From: Eunapius fragilis
Taxonomy: Eukaryota; Porifera; Demospongiae; Spongillida; Spongillidae
Length of the DNA stretch: 64,000 nt
Reading direction: 5' to 3'
Assembly: GCA_963681505.1 (NCBI GenBank)
Contig: OY811971.1
Location: 1,828,090 to 1,892,089 of the forward strand
Shown here in pieces: positions 36,701-44,446 of this stretch (positions within the stretch are counted from its first letter, which is position 1; each line of letters starts with the position of its first letter). The translations under genes were made by a program, and so were the position numbers. The notes below the pieces were generated by a model. It was not told where the DNA came from. It worked only from the letters and a program-made list of their open reading frames with translations, and searched no databases.

Positions 36701-39700
36701 TTGGCTACCCAGAACGGTTCCCAACTAACTACTATTGGACAAGGAATTCATTTGTAGTGGCTCCATTTTGGAGTACCAATGACATTCGTATCAGTGGGAG
36801 CGTTAGATACACTACTCTTAACAGGCAGAGTAATACCGGAAAACGAGAAATAGAATCACTTTTCGGAATGGTGAATAATGTTATATGGAATACAAGTGAA
36901 GACAAAAACTTTAGCGGTTCTTGGATGCTGATTGCACGCTGGGATCACGTGCACCCTTACCCTCATGGGGATACCTACTGGCAGTACTGGTACTATTACT
37001 ACTACTACTACTACAATACAATTATTAACCTAGTAAGTCTCCATGTGTGAAAATCATTTTTTAACGTTATAATACTCTTGCTCCTATTTAAAAGGAAAAT
37101 AGCTACCAGGCAATCCTGATTACTGATGGAGTGAGCAGCTATGCTGTCTTTACCTATGACTGTGGTATGATGCAATGGAGTGGCTACTGGCTACATGCAG
37201 TTGTTGGCTACAATGCAAATGGGGACCACTTCAGAAACCATCCAGCCTCAGGGTACAGTGAAATTGCAAATGCTGTGGCATGTCGGAATACATACTGCAA
37301 GGTATCTATCAGCAGCCTACTGTACAAACTTAGCCTTCCACCATCAATCCGTGACCAAAAAAGGGCACGTTGTTTGGATTTATATAAAGAGGATATCAAA
37401 ATAGTTGGAGACCATCAGTCAGTGTTGGATATTTCTTCCAATCTGGATCCATGCCCCTGCACGTGGTGGCAGGCATGGAGGGACAGAGGAAGGTTCACAC
37501 AGCAATGGAGTGACTACCTTTGCTTCATTCAGAGATTTCCATCAAACCAAACCCCATCCATTCAACAGTGCTGCTACAGGGATTGGAGGTACTGAGCTTG
37601 TTCTTGTTAGAATGATTAACCATAGTGTCTTTCGTTTAGTACTGGCGTTTTTGGTGCATTGGTGAAGTCTGGGGCAGACCAAGGAACAATGCTCCTCTAT
37701 CATCCAAGACGATTTCCAGATCTCTACCAAAAGTATGATCAGGATTTTAAAGATTCTTGCTGTGGTGTAGCCAATTTGTGCTCACATTACAAAGAACGAA
37801 GGCCATCTGATGATTGCTCAACTTACATTCAACCTACATGGTGTAAGTGTCATTTTAAGAAGTCTGTATTTTGAATTATTTGACTCTAATTCAATAGCTT
37901 GGGGTTGGGGTGATCCCCACATTACTACCTTGGATGGAGGTGCATACACATTCAATGGGTGGGGAGAGTATGTCCTTCTTCAATTCTCGCCACCAAACAA
38001 TGGAAATAACTTTACTATCCAAGGAAGAATGGTTCCATGGAACATGACCTCAGCAACTAAGTATTCCGCATTTGCCTTTGGTGGTTCCAACCAACCAACT
38101 GTTGAGGTTAATAACAGAAGTTCTATAACTTGTAATGTGCAATGTTTGCTAAGTGTGGCCAAACAAACTAAATTTAAACTAAACTAAATTTAAACTGGAA
38201 CTCTCTGAAGCATTTTACTTTTATTTATCATAACTGAGATACACTGTACATATAATACACATTGCATATTCAGTTATAAGATTATAAAGCACAAACAACA
38301 ATTACTGGTAGCTGTATTTTGAGAGGCTCTCATTATACATTCTATACGTTGGCTAATTAAGCTGCTCGTGATAATTGTTTTAAAAAAATAATGGCAATCA
38401 ATTAAGGATCAAAATTCTATTCTACCTTAATGATAGATGAAGTTTAATTTTTTGTTCCATAACATTGCACTGAATATGCATTACCCTACAGATTGGAAGT
38501 GAAGATGATAAGCTCTATACACTTGTAAATTCACACAACATCACCAATGTCCTTATGGAAATTAATTCAACCTACAATGACACTGATGAGAGTATTCAAA
38601 TATTGAGGGAGGATGCTAACTCCATTTCCTGTGTATTCTCTAATGGAATCAGCATAGTTATCAGTGCTGTGCAAGGTGTTCTGAACATTGTGGCCATTGT
38701 TCCACCATCATGGAAGGGTTCCACTAAGGGGCTTCTTGGAAATTACAATGGAAATAAAAACGATGACTTTGTACCAAGAGGAGCTGACAACTCTCTTCCC
38801 GGGACTATAACAGATAGGAGCATTCACTTCAACTTTGCCCAAACATGTACGTTATTGTTCTTGTAGGAAAAACTATAGTGTTTAAAGAGTTTTTTCTCTA
38901 CCCAGGGAATGTATCTCAGTCAGAGTCTCTGTTCACCTACTTGCAAGGCCTCTCATGGCAATCCTATTCACATCCAAATCACTTACCAGTCTTTGCCGAT
39001 GACATAGTCCCAACAGATACCCAAAAAAACATATGTGGCAATGACACTCAGTGCATCTATGATCTGTTGGTCACCAATAGTACAACATTTGCTATGTCAA
39101 CCTATCAGTTCAATTTGAACAACAATATGGCAGTCAAACTCATAAGTGAGTTAGCATAGTTTCATCTATATGCTCTGATTGCTACCCATGTGTGTTACTA
39201 ATAATTAATAATAGCAAGTTGAAAGCCACAACAAGCATATATCAGAGACTGAACCTGACCTTAGTTTGCTGCAATGCTAGAGTCTTGCTCTCTCGTGCAA
39301 GGTTGCAGCATTCAGTGAATAAGGGTTGAGGTGTGTGGGTGTGCTGTGGGTTGTTCTGTTGTACGTTTCATTTTTCCATGCTTGATGATATGAAAAAATA
39401 ATAATAATCTAATTATCAGGGACTTGATTTTTAATGATTTTATCATTAAATGAAGATGAAGTACAACAGAGAGTCACTGCAATGCCAAATAACACACATA
39501 TTACTTACTAATCCTATTCCAAAAATCTGTTATATAATGTCTGAGAGGCATAGGGGTTGGGCGAGCAGTAAGACCTGTTAAGGATGGCTCTGGTGTTGGC
39601 CCTAACTTTCATGGCCATATAGGCTGCTCAATATCTGGGGATTCAAGTCACAGTGCTGATTGGGACTTTTTACACACCTCATTTGATGCATAAGCACCTA

Positions 39701-42700
39701 CATAGTAATAATAATAACAATGTAATGTGATGATTTTGTACAAAAATCAGTTTTTTTCCGTTAATAACTTCCTGGCTATATGCTCTGGGTCATGATATCA
39801 TCTTCCATCTACATTTAGTGCTACCGTCACCTCTTCCATTGACTTTGTGTGTTCTGCCAGTTGCAGAAGATTCAGCTATTATTTTTTATAATTGTTTATT
39901 TATCGATGCTTAATTGAAATAATTTCATCGGTATTGATTTACATTAGTGCTTGAGGGGGGAGTATTGTGAAGTGAGCATGTTTTGCAATTTAGATATCCA
40001 ATCTTCCTGACTATATTCATTTCTTCTATCAGACAACTTCCCTCCACTTATGAATGGAAATAGCACCTTCAAGGTCACTGTTGGTCAGACATCTCTCTAT
40101 CAATTTACTGTGGATGACACTGATATGTTCAAAGTGGGAGTGGTTGGGGGTATTCCCACTGGTGGCAGCCTAGCAGGATCACAAAGGACATTCACCTTCA
40201 ATTTGGTACTAACAAGTGTTCAAAATATCTCCCTCACCTTTTTTGCTGTGGACACGCTAAATGCTACATCCTTACTGAGTGTTCAGGTCCAGGTCTGTGG
40301 TTGCCAGAATGGAGGGAACTGCACATTGAGTGGACTACTTGGCACTGATGGACCAGGTTTGATCCTAAACTGTGAATGCAACAAAGGTGAATTCTTATGC
40401 TTCTGAATTACAACTCATTGACTTCTTCATATAGCATATGATGGCCTGTTCTGTGAGGAAGACAGGAATGGATGTGCTGAGGCTCCTTGCTTCAGTGGAG
40501 TACAGTGCTATGATGTTCCTGCTCCTGGTGTCGGCATTACATGTGAACCGTGTCCAAATGGATACTTTGGAGATGGACAGATTTGTATTGGTCAGTTAAT
40601 GGACATGATATCATATCATTCATTCTCACTATCTTCAGATATTGATGAATGTAGCTCAAACACTTCATCTTGTCAGCAGCTCTGTACCAACACTGCTGGT
40701 AGCTATGTCTGCAGTTGTAGGCCTGGCTACCAAATATCTTCAAATGGCACCTGCAATGGTGAGGCAGAGTATGCTGTCTCCTCCTTTAAAACACAGTGTT
40801 TTCTTCCCAGATATTAATGAATGCACAGGTGTGAATAATTGTCAGCAGATTTGTACAAACACTGCTGGATCATACACATGTAGCTGTGGAATTGGGTTTT
40901 TATTATCTGAAAATGGCCACACCTGCAATGGTACAATGTGATTGCACTCACTGAACAAATGAATGTTACAAATATGTTTTTCTATACAGTCACTAGCAAT
41001 TGCCCTTCTGGACATGGATGTGCAGATGTCTGCGCTCTTATCAATGGGATCAGTACATGCTTCTGCCACCTTGGGTACATGCTAAATGCAGACATGAGAA
41101 CATGCATTGGTATGCTATATAAATTTATTCAGTAATCAATGCTGGCAATTTCTTCCTTCTATTTTAGACATCAATGAGTGCACACTCACCCCATGTGACC
41201 ATAACTGCACTAACACAAATGGGTCATTTTTGTGTTCTTGTAGAACAGGATTTGTACTCAATAACAATAATGACAAAAGGTCCTGCTCAGGTATGCTTGT
41301 AGTTGCAAAATGTGCAATGATACTGATGAAGATGTACCTCACAGACATTGATGAATGTAAGATTGCATCATTGAACAACACTGACCTATGCTCAGGAGTA
41401 ATGCAGTGTGTCAACACTGAAGGAAGTTACCAGTGTTTATGCCCTTATGGGTTCACACTTACGAATGGAAGTTGTCTGAGTAAGTTCAACCTCATACTTA
41501 ATTCCATTAGTTCATGTTTTAATACATGCCAGTTATTCAGTAATTATTCACATACCATCTCCAAAGATTCATTCAAGAGTGTATTTTATGGTTGCATCAC
41601 AATACTAAATATGTCAGCCTGTTTTTTCAATGGCAAATTTCACTAACAATAATATATTTGTTTACATTTAAATATATCTCTTTTCATTTAGATATCCTAT
41701 CGCCTCCTACTGTGCATCTAGCACCCAATCAATCAGTCCCTCTTCCTGGTTGGCAAAATGCCATGAGAGCCACTATTCCTAACTATATAATTGACCAGGT
41801 ATATAATAAAATAAAATTGAATTGTCATTTATTTCAATTATGTTTCAGTTTGATCAAATTTCTTTCAAACTTGTAACTGCAAGGCTTGTGAATGCCTATT
41901 GTACTGATCACTCGTGTACAGCTGTTCCTGTTGTTAATAAAAGGTAAGTTGCCGAACTACATTAATTAATGTGAATCACAAAATGTTTACTGTTGAAACA
42001 AAGGTCTTCATCATTCCAAGAAATTGCATACAATGATGTCATTATTATACAGTCATCCATTTCAACCACTTCAAAGCAGGAAGTCAGTTTCTTATTCTTT
42101 GTGACACTGAAGAATGGAGTACTTAGTTATGATGATCTTGCTATTATTGTGAAGGTATGATTAGGTGCTGCAGTATCTAATCAGTATGATACAGAACATG
42201 TAATTTCAGACTGCAACACTCTATGAAACAGCTGGTTATCAAGGCATATTCTTCGATATACCTTCCTCCACTTCACCAACTACGAGCTCTCCTACTGGGA
42301 ATCATGCAACAGATTTGCCCGTCAATTACATCATAATTGGTTCTGTAATTGGAGGAGTTGTGCTCTTGACAGTGATCTGTGTCTTATGCATTGGCATTAC
42401 GTGAGTTAAACAAAAGAAATCCTATTAATTAATTGAATAGAACATGTAATGAAGATACCATCATCCCATGAACACATTAACTTGGTTGTTTTGAAGCTAT
42501 ACAATGCTGCGGCAGAACACGATGGTGCAAAATTAAAGTTATAATTCCAATTAAATGCCGCGGTGTCTGATTGGGACGACAAATACGAATACCCCGCCCC
42601 CCCCCCCCCACGCACACACACACACAAACAACAGCACCGCCGTAACGACATTCTCTGGCATCGCCAGGTTATTGGATTGCACTTAAACGTCCAATGTCCG

Positions 42701-43572
42701 ATTGTGTGCAACCTTCAAACCGCCCTTGCAACAGTGCTGGTATTTCTATGGCTAGTATCCAAATCTTCGACGCAAGAGTTACTTGTCCCAAATAGACGCC
42801 GCAGCATTTAATGGTATTTAAAACTAACGGCGAGCGAAGCGGGATTAGCTCGAGCCTTCAATCTGCGGCGAGCAGCCGGCGAATATTGGCCAACCGCGAG
42901 AGAGGATCATTATTGTCATCATTCTGCTAATATATGCAATGACTAAACAATATATGTCAGTAATTATAAATTACTTTTTACTAAATGTTTATGCAAATAA
43001 TAAATGATACAAGTACTATTAGCATCAAACAACGCATTGATTTATTCAACATACTCATATTACATGGGGTGATATGCGTCAATGTTAGAAAAATGATGCT
43101 TACTTTACCTAACTAGCTGCTACTGGTGCAAATCTTGGCCAGATGGCTGTTACATGAGCCTGCTGTACAGGTCATTATTGTGTATACAGCCATATATTAC
43201 TGGAATTGTTATCACATAATTGCATTCGTCACATGTACTCTTATTTGCCTACCACTGGTGAATTTGAAATGTTGCAGGTATACATGCACTGTGGTAGCCA
43301 AGAAAAGGAACAAAGCTGCTATTAAAAACGAGGCCAGTGGAAAGAATGAATTTGTGATGCAGATTGTGAATTCAAATGTGGAGGAAAGTATGTACACGTT
43401 AGTTAAGGGCTTGATTCTTCACATATTTATTATCGGTACGTATAGAATGACTGAAGGTGCGAAATAATTTAAATTGAGCCAAATCACCTAGTGATTCATA
43501 AGCGCATCATAGCCTTTTGAGAATGCAAGGTCTATATTGGGAGGGGGTTAGCGGTGTTCCTATGAAGTTGCT

Positions 43573-43651
<79 letters not shown>

Positions 43652-43787
43652 CACACACAAACACAGACACACACACGTGCTAATGTGTGTAATGCGTGAT
43701 GCTGTGCATGATCTGGTGCCTACCGTATCTTTTTTTAAACATATCATAGATGCAGAAACAGAAGTCAAAGTATTTGTGGCTGAATAA
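7799..43787 (+). CDS. MUC4-like NIDO-AMOP-VWD-EGF membrane protein
   Basis: This is a spliced model of 34 exons, total 6,744 nt, 2,247 residues. Exons: 7799-7921, 8333-8517, 9671-9822, 9880-9980, 10045-10301, 10391-10549, 21191-21231, 22108-22215, 22269-22556, 22613-22888, 23052-23180, 35205-35735, 35788-36312, 36370-36411, 36468-36598, 36658-37032, 37095-37588, 37640-37842, 37898-38106, 38492-38846, 38906-39145, 40033-40386, 40435-40590, 40639-40758, 40811-40930, 40990-41109, 41168-41290, 41345-41479, 41692-41798, 41849-41943, 42004-42154, 42210-42400, 43278-43387, 43750-43787. All junctions are GT-AG and phase-matched. It is probably a type I cell-surface glycoprotein with a role in adhesion or surface coating, by analogy with MUC4/SUSD2-type proteins. 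The weakest joins are across the two 11-12 kb introns; they rest on phase and domain logic only. Confidence 0.82.
10668..10960. mobile_element. Foldback MITE family A, copy 3
   Basis: It is almost the same as copy 2 (6196-6487), including the loop (cacgaacaacatactatgtcc) and the right-hand flank. It lies in intron 6, about 120 bp past the exon 6 donor. Confidence 0.9.
11068..11560 (-). pseudogene. Helitron-type N-terminal repeats, broken
   Basis: Minus-strand reading shows units such as [20 protein letters not shown] and [19 protein letters not shown], in different frames. They are interrupted by a GC-rich insert with poly-C (11225-11345). The probable start region lies near 11560 (cgtgcatgaaggcat). 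It is the same family as 4031-4378 and 15328-19923, in the same orientation. It is dead because of frameshifts and the insert. Confidence 0.5.
11750..13630. mobile_element. Inverted-repeat DNA transposon, 7 bp TSD
   Basis: The perfect ~40 bp terminal inverted repeat begins catagattaatgaccttata on the left, and its complement ends at 13630. Both sides carry gtataaa (11743-11749 and 13631-13637). The uninterrupted site is visible in the related repeat at 6870-6890, where cgtataaa runs straight into gagcgaagtagg. The interior has no recognised transposase apart from the nested hAT at 12037-13019. The superfamily is not assigned. Confidence 0.8.
12037..13019 (+). mobile_element. hAT element with BED-finger remnant, 8 bp TSD
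   Basis: The ends are cagtgttgcc and ggcaacactg, flanked by atagtggg on both sides (12029-12036, 13020-13027). These are hAT hallmarks. The subterminal regions are full of cgcgatatatcgcg palindromes. A plus-strand exon at 12186-12431 encodes [17 protein letters not shown] and [10 protein letters not shown], the layout of a BED zinc finger, although the last His appears lost. A second piece (12489-12720) reads like the middle of a hAT transposase. The catalytic and dimerisation parts are missing, so it is non-autonomous. Confidence 0.88.
13638..14085. repeat. Composite dispersed repeat, copy 2 right half
   Basis: This matches 6887-7345 nearly base for base (gaagtaggacctatccgag through caaatcctatatgagag). 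It is the part of the repeat displaced to the right by the 11750-13630 insertion. Confidence 0.75.
14594..14874. mobile_element. Foldback MITE family A, copy 4 (divergent)
   Basis: The outer ends (acaagtaaataaaaac, gaatgttttta) and short conserved blocks (ggtgtaaaaagca, cctatatttagc) match the family. The arms otherwise differ (gagtgacagaaattttactg) and are still complementary to each other. Confidence 0.8.
16357..16692 (+). CDS. Unrecognised ORF inside the 2.7 kb element
   Basis: This is an open frame of ~110 codons with ordinary composition ([47 protein letters not shown]). It starts at a non-ATG codon, so it is probably an exon or fragment and not a full gene. It sits between inner inverted repeats of the element, where captured host sequence is often found in Pack-type elements. 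I do not recognise a family. Confidence 0.35.
   Translation, partial: NLVNRRNVRKDPEADFNSCEDFLLTVSRLTHSSIPYMEWRHDDHPDLYMFCAHDLDLSDRGTVLKAAVDIISTAEWHNIKTCQLPYPVGKLTNVSRPLNESTTLRSCMVCF
18079..18324. mobile_element. Small CAG/CTG-ended element, 5 bp TSD
   Basis: The ends are cagaggcggat and atccgcccctg, with cctgg at both flanks (18074-18078, 18325-18329). The interior consists of poly-C tracts and two near-repeats of cgctttttgtatcgggcctg. It is nested inside the 16088-18780 element. Confidence 0.65.
20009..20288. mobile_element. Foldback MITE family A, copy 5
   Basis: Self-complementary arms begin aatgagaaagttggtggga. The inner arm is gccttcaaatcc-like on both sides, with the loop near 20125-20155. 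It lies just upstream (minus strand) of the Helitron-type start codon at 19923. Confidence 0.85.
20289..21190. other. Intronic DNA, no gene
   Basis: It contains poly-G at about 20695-20725 and a solo MITE A end near 20768-20800 (caagtaaagaaaaacattctc). The rest is AT-rich intron leading to the exon 7 acceptor at 21190. Confidence 0.5.
21191..23180 (+). CDS. Exons 7-11: EGF-like, two FN3, Cys-rich
   Basis: Residues about 326-607. Exon 7 is only 41 nt ([13 protein letters not shown]) and fits both phases around it. Exon 8 is a phase 1-1 exon with six cysteines in an EGF-like order ([22 protein letters not shown]). Exons 9 and 10 each encode one fibronectin type III domain: the first has SWRSP and [15 protein letters not shown]; the second has [20 protein letters not shown] and [15 protein letters not shown]. 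Exon 11 is Cys-rich (CTAQCRCG). FN3 domains are not part of vertebrate MUC4, so this upstream half is specific to the present gene. Confidence 0.85.
24396..24744 (+). repeat. Left inverted repeat of the 24-34 kb element
   Basis: It reads ggtcttggaccatttcaggc through ggagatcatggtagttgtcgg. The reverse complement of 33920-34221 matches across its length, apart from a 57 bp insertion whose ends (gtatcttattcgc and gcgaataagatac) are themselves inverted. Confidence 0.8.
24881..27335 (+). pseudogene. THAP-domain gene with PSTSTPL repeats, broken
   Basis: From ATG 24881 the frame encodes a THAP zinc finger: C6-x2-C9, W34, and C52-x2-H55 in RVCSNHF, with the FHRIPKDP core. An in-frame TGA (25088-25090) follows SPSLFL. 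The same frame then continues [19 protein letters not shown], a basic stretch usual after THAP domains, and enters the first repeat unit before a frameshift near 25240. The repeats (25220-27198) read PSTSTPL. The tail after them is [19 protein letters not shown] and ends at 27335. THAP domains bind DNA in transposases and transcription factors. One stop and one frameshift make this copy a likely pseudogene. Confidence 0.75.
25220..27198. repeat. 21 bp minisatellite, about 94 units
   Basis: The unit is ccatctactagtactcctcta. Nearly all copies are the same. Exceptions are gtctact variants (near 26199 and 26641), one attactcc variant (near 25567) and one 9 bp partial unit (near 25771). Since 21 is a multiple of 3, a 712-codon plus frame (PSTSTPL) and a 697-codon minus frame (VLVDGRG) both stay open. 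The minus frame is a shadow. Confidence 0.97.
27336..28279. other. No gene recognised
   Basis: This lies between the THAP remnant and the tandem repeat. A 74-codon minus frame at 27583-27807 has ordinary composition ([19 protein letters not shown]) but no family I know. It could be the missing 3' part of the minus-strand transposase, which is not provable by eye. Confidence 0.35.
28280..29090. repeat. Tandem array of ~150 bp units
   Basis: Six units start near 28282, 28435, 28577, 28728, 28875 and 29031, each with acatctgggtcttaatgt, then a gtgcaataaattaaattg block and a caaagtcacgtgcctccaatg block. Periods vary between about 142 and 156 bp through small indels. Units carry a CACGTG E-box. 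There is no coding content. Confidence 0.92.
29899..31843 (-). mobile_element. hAT element with nested hAT, 8 bp TSD
   Basis: The ends are cagggttgcc and agcaaccctg, flanked by gttttatt (29891-29898) and gttttaat (31844-31851), one mismatch. The minus strand near 30130-30260 encodes [20 protein letters not shown] and [15 protein letters not shown], the hAT C-terminal dimerisation motif. The rest of the transposase is gone. A second hAT (30704-31655) sits inside. Removing the element and one TSD restores the frame of the surrounding transposase (AMLSLKP). Confidence 0.88.
30704..31655 (-). mobile_element. hAT element copy 1, 8 bp TSD
   Basis: 952 bp. The ends are cagggctgcc and ggcagccctg, with acgctaac on both sides (30696-30703, 31656-31663). 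The minus strand at 31105-31293 encodes [20 protein letters not shown] and [16 protein letters not shown], a hAT dimerisation domain cut short by a stop. Subterminal arrays of ggcc-rich steps (caggccggac) are typical of hAT ends. The 62-residue hAT frame is the same in both this copy and 44575-45500. Confidence 0.92.
32264..32402. mobile_element. Short palindromic MITE in the transposase
   Basis: Arms of ~64 bp (cacagggaaaaaatgcgtgg on the left, ccacgcattttttccctgtg on the right) are perfect complements around a ~10 bp loop (near 32328-32337). It interrupts the minus-strand transposase right after TLWENTG. A gaaaca-like direct repeat at the edges is imperfect, so the TSD is uncertain. Confidence 0.8.
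32775..33315 (+). mobile_element. CAG/CTG-ended hAT-like element, 5 bp TSD
   Basis: The ends are cagggctggcggaa and ttccgccagccctg, flanked by gattg (32770-32774, 33316-33320). The plus strand near 33047-33190 encodes [19 protein letters not shown] and [12 protein letters not shown], a hAT-type C-terminal motif of the SERSFSALRR-like class. This supports a hAT origin with an unusual 5 bp TSD. It lies between the first and second coding segments of the minus-strand transposase. Confidence 0.75.
33920..34221 (-). repeat. Right inverted repeat of the 24-34 kb element
   Basis: This is the reverse complement of 24396-24744 without the 57 bp insert. It has shared landmarks such as gtcagagtgagttaaaccaa and gaacgaacggggcatgtcac. 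Confidence 0.8.
34255..34477. mobile_element. MITE with 3 bp TAA duplication
   Basis: The inverted ends gggggcgtctccaaactatt / aatagtttggagacgccccc are flanked by taa on both sides (34252-34254, 34478-34480). This suits a PIF/Harbinger-type element. Two long poly-G runs make up most of the interior. Confidence 0.65.
34481..34645. repeat. Small foldback repeat
   Basis: The left arm gcctatcaatgtcaaccc and right arm gggttgacattgataggtg are inverted. Internal pieces resemble the sequence beside the poly-C/G runs at 16905-17060 and 18560-18740 (gtttgacat, cgggcttg). There is no coding content. Confidence 0.55.
35205..36411 (+). CDS. Exons 12-14: long extracellular module
   Basis: Residues about 607-973. 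Exon 12 (531 nt) and exon 13 (525 nt) are beta-rich, N-glycosylation-rich sequence with Tyr-dense patches ([20 protein letters not shown]). A Cys-rich end ([20 protein letters not shown]) resembles exon 11. Exon 14 is 42 nt. I do not recognise a named domain. The two large exons may be diverged repeats of one fold, since both open with a T-rich strand and end with a run such as SITVAP or TITITTP. Confidence 0.8.
36468..37842 (+). CDS. Exons 15-18: NIDO and AMOP domains
   Basis: Residues about 973-1374. The NIDO (nidogen-like) domain starts near [12 protein letters not shown] and shows [32 protein letters not shown] and [12 protein letters not shown]. It is followed by AMOP, recognised by [22 protein letters not shown] and [12 protein letters not shown]. 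Both domains occur together in MUC4 and related adhesion proteins. A run of seven Tyr codons (tac/tat repeats near 36990-37015) looks like a trinucleotide expansion within NIDO. Exon 17 keeps an open frame through a possible internal gtatct donor at 37302; I kept it as one exon because the frame carries on into AMOP. Confidence 0.87.
37898..39145 (+). CDS. Exons 19-21: VWD domain with GDPH
   Basis: Residues about 1374-1642. The VWD domain begins [20 protein letters not shown] and continues in exon 20 with [20 protein letters not shown] and NGNKNDDF, the usual closing block. GDPH is the site at which VWD domains of several mucins self-cleave (established knowledge), so cleavage can be predicted here. 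Exon 21 carries an [15 protein letters not shown] segment, like the region after VWD in MUC4/SUSD2-type proteins. The exon 19 donor (gttaat) is less canonical than the others, although the phase and domain join fit. Confidence 0.87.
39146..40032. other. Intron 21, no gene
   Basis: AT-rich intron. Its last ~90 bp (from agtgcttgaggg, near 39946) is the left edge of the segment duplicated at 52731. Confidence 0.6.
40033..41479 (+). CDS. Exons 22-28: beta module and EGF-like repeats
   Basis: Residues about 1642-2018. Exon 22 encodes a beta-rich module ([20 protein letters not shown]) ending in an EGF-like piece ([13 protein letters not shown]). Exon 23 adds a Cys-rich repeat. Exons 24, 25, 27 and 28 are phase 1-1 calcium-binding EGF repeats starting DIDEC, DINEC, DINEC and DIDEC. 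Exon 26 is a non-calcium variant ([20 protein letters not shown]). Each repeat has six cysteines. The same exons are duplicated at 52812-54264. Confidence 0.9.
41692..43787 (+). CDS. Exons 29-34: juxtamembrane, TM helix, tail
   Basis: Residues about 2018-2247. Exons 29-31 form a ~120-residue juxtamembrane domain ([20 protein letters not shown]) that could be SEA-like; the SEA cleavage motif is not evident. Exon 32 has a Ser/Thr/Pro stalk followed by the helix [20 protein letters not shown]. The tail is ~50 residues, begins with a basic stop-transfer run (AKKRNKAA) and ends EVKVFVAE before TAA at 43785-43787. The exon 33 donor (gaggaaa/gtatgt) and the short last exon are conserved in the duplicate at 59.3-59.7 kb, which supports them. 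Confidence 0.82.
42401..43277. other. Intron 32 with C-tract
   Basis: The intron contains a poly-C run (42595-42609), a CA run and a GC-rich stretch (42820-42900). It is conserved in the duplicate (58410-59266), where the poly-C run is longer. Confidence 0.6.
43576..43649. repeat. (CA)n microsatellite in the last intron
   Basis: An uninterrupted CA run of about 37 units. The duplicate copy at 59565-59602 has about half as many units. Confidence 0.95.
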
Positions 43788-44446
43788 GCGGAACATTTCT
43801 ATTCTTAGTGACTTTAATGATTTGCGATATTGTTGTGTAGCGAAGTACATTTTTTGCATAGACGTAAGCTGTACTATAGTTTAGTTTTTAAGTTGTACTT
43901 TCAGTGGATTGCAAGCTGTACTATTTTGTCGCATTGTTCATGCAGTTACTCATGCATTGTGATTATATAGATGTAGGTTTGCGCGCACATTTTAGTGTAT
44001 TTTACAAACGGAACTGAACGGAACGCAGGACTACAACACAAAACGATGCTCTATAAATATCCACAAGCGTCTCACGTGTTCTCACGTACATATTGTACTT
44101 GACGTTGGTCGTGTTTCATATAATCATGATGATGTATCTTTTACGCTTTCTAACTTTGAAAGTTTCATCATAAGTTTATAGCTGCCTGGAGCCTCAAGTG
44201 AGTATATTTTCACCCTTCCATCTGTAAACATACCTATTGGTAGGTACTTTACAAAATAGTTTCAAACAATCTTTCACGCATTACAAAATGCATCAGTTTA
44301 AAGCCCATATTGAATGGTTTTCAAAACAGTTTTTATCATTTTTGTAGCTTAATCCTAACCGGAGAAACGGGCCCTTAAGTACCGATAAAACAATGTATGG
44401 TGATTGATGCGGAGATATTATAAAAACTGTGATCTCCGTAATGACT
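43788..44446. other. 3' flank of the MUC4-like gene
   Basis: AT-rich, probably including the 3' UTR. It is homologous to 59727-60180 up to cctattgg at about 44241, where similarity ends; this marks the right edge of the duplication. Confidence 0.55.

Noticed and set aside
37302..37310. Splice donor gtatct ending exon 17 early
   Set aside because: Reading through keeps the frame and leads directly into the AMOP motif with expected cysteines, so an intron here is not needed.
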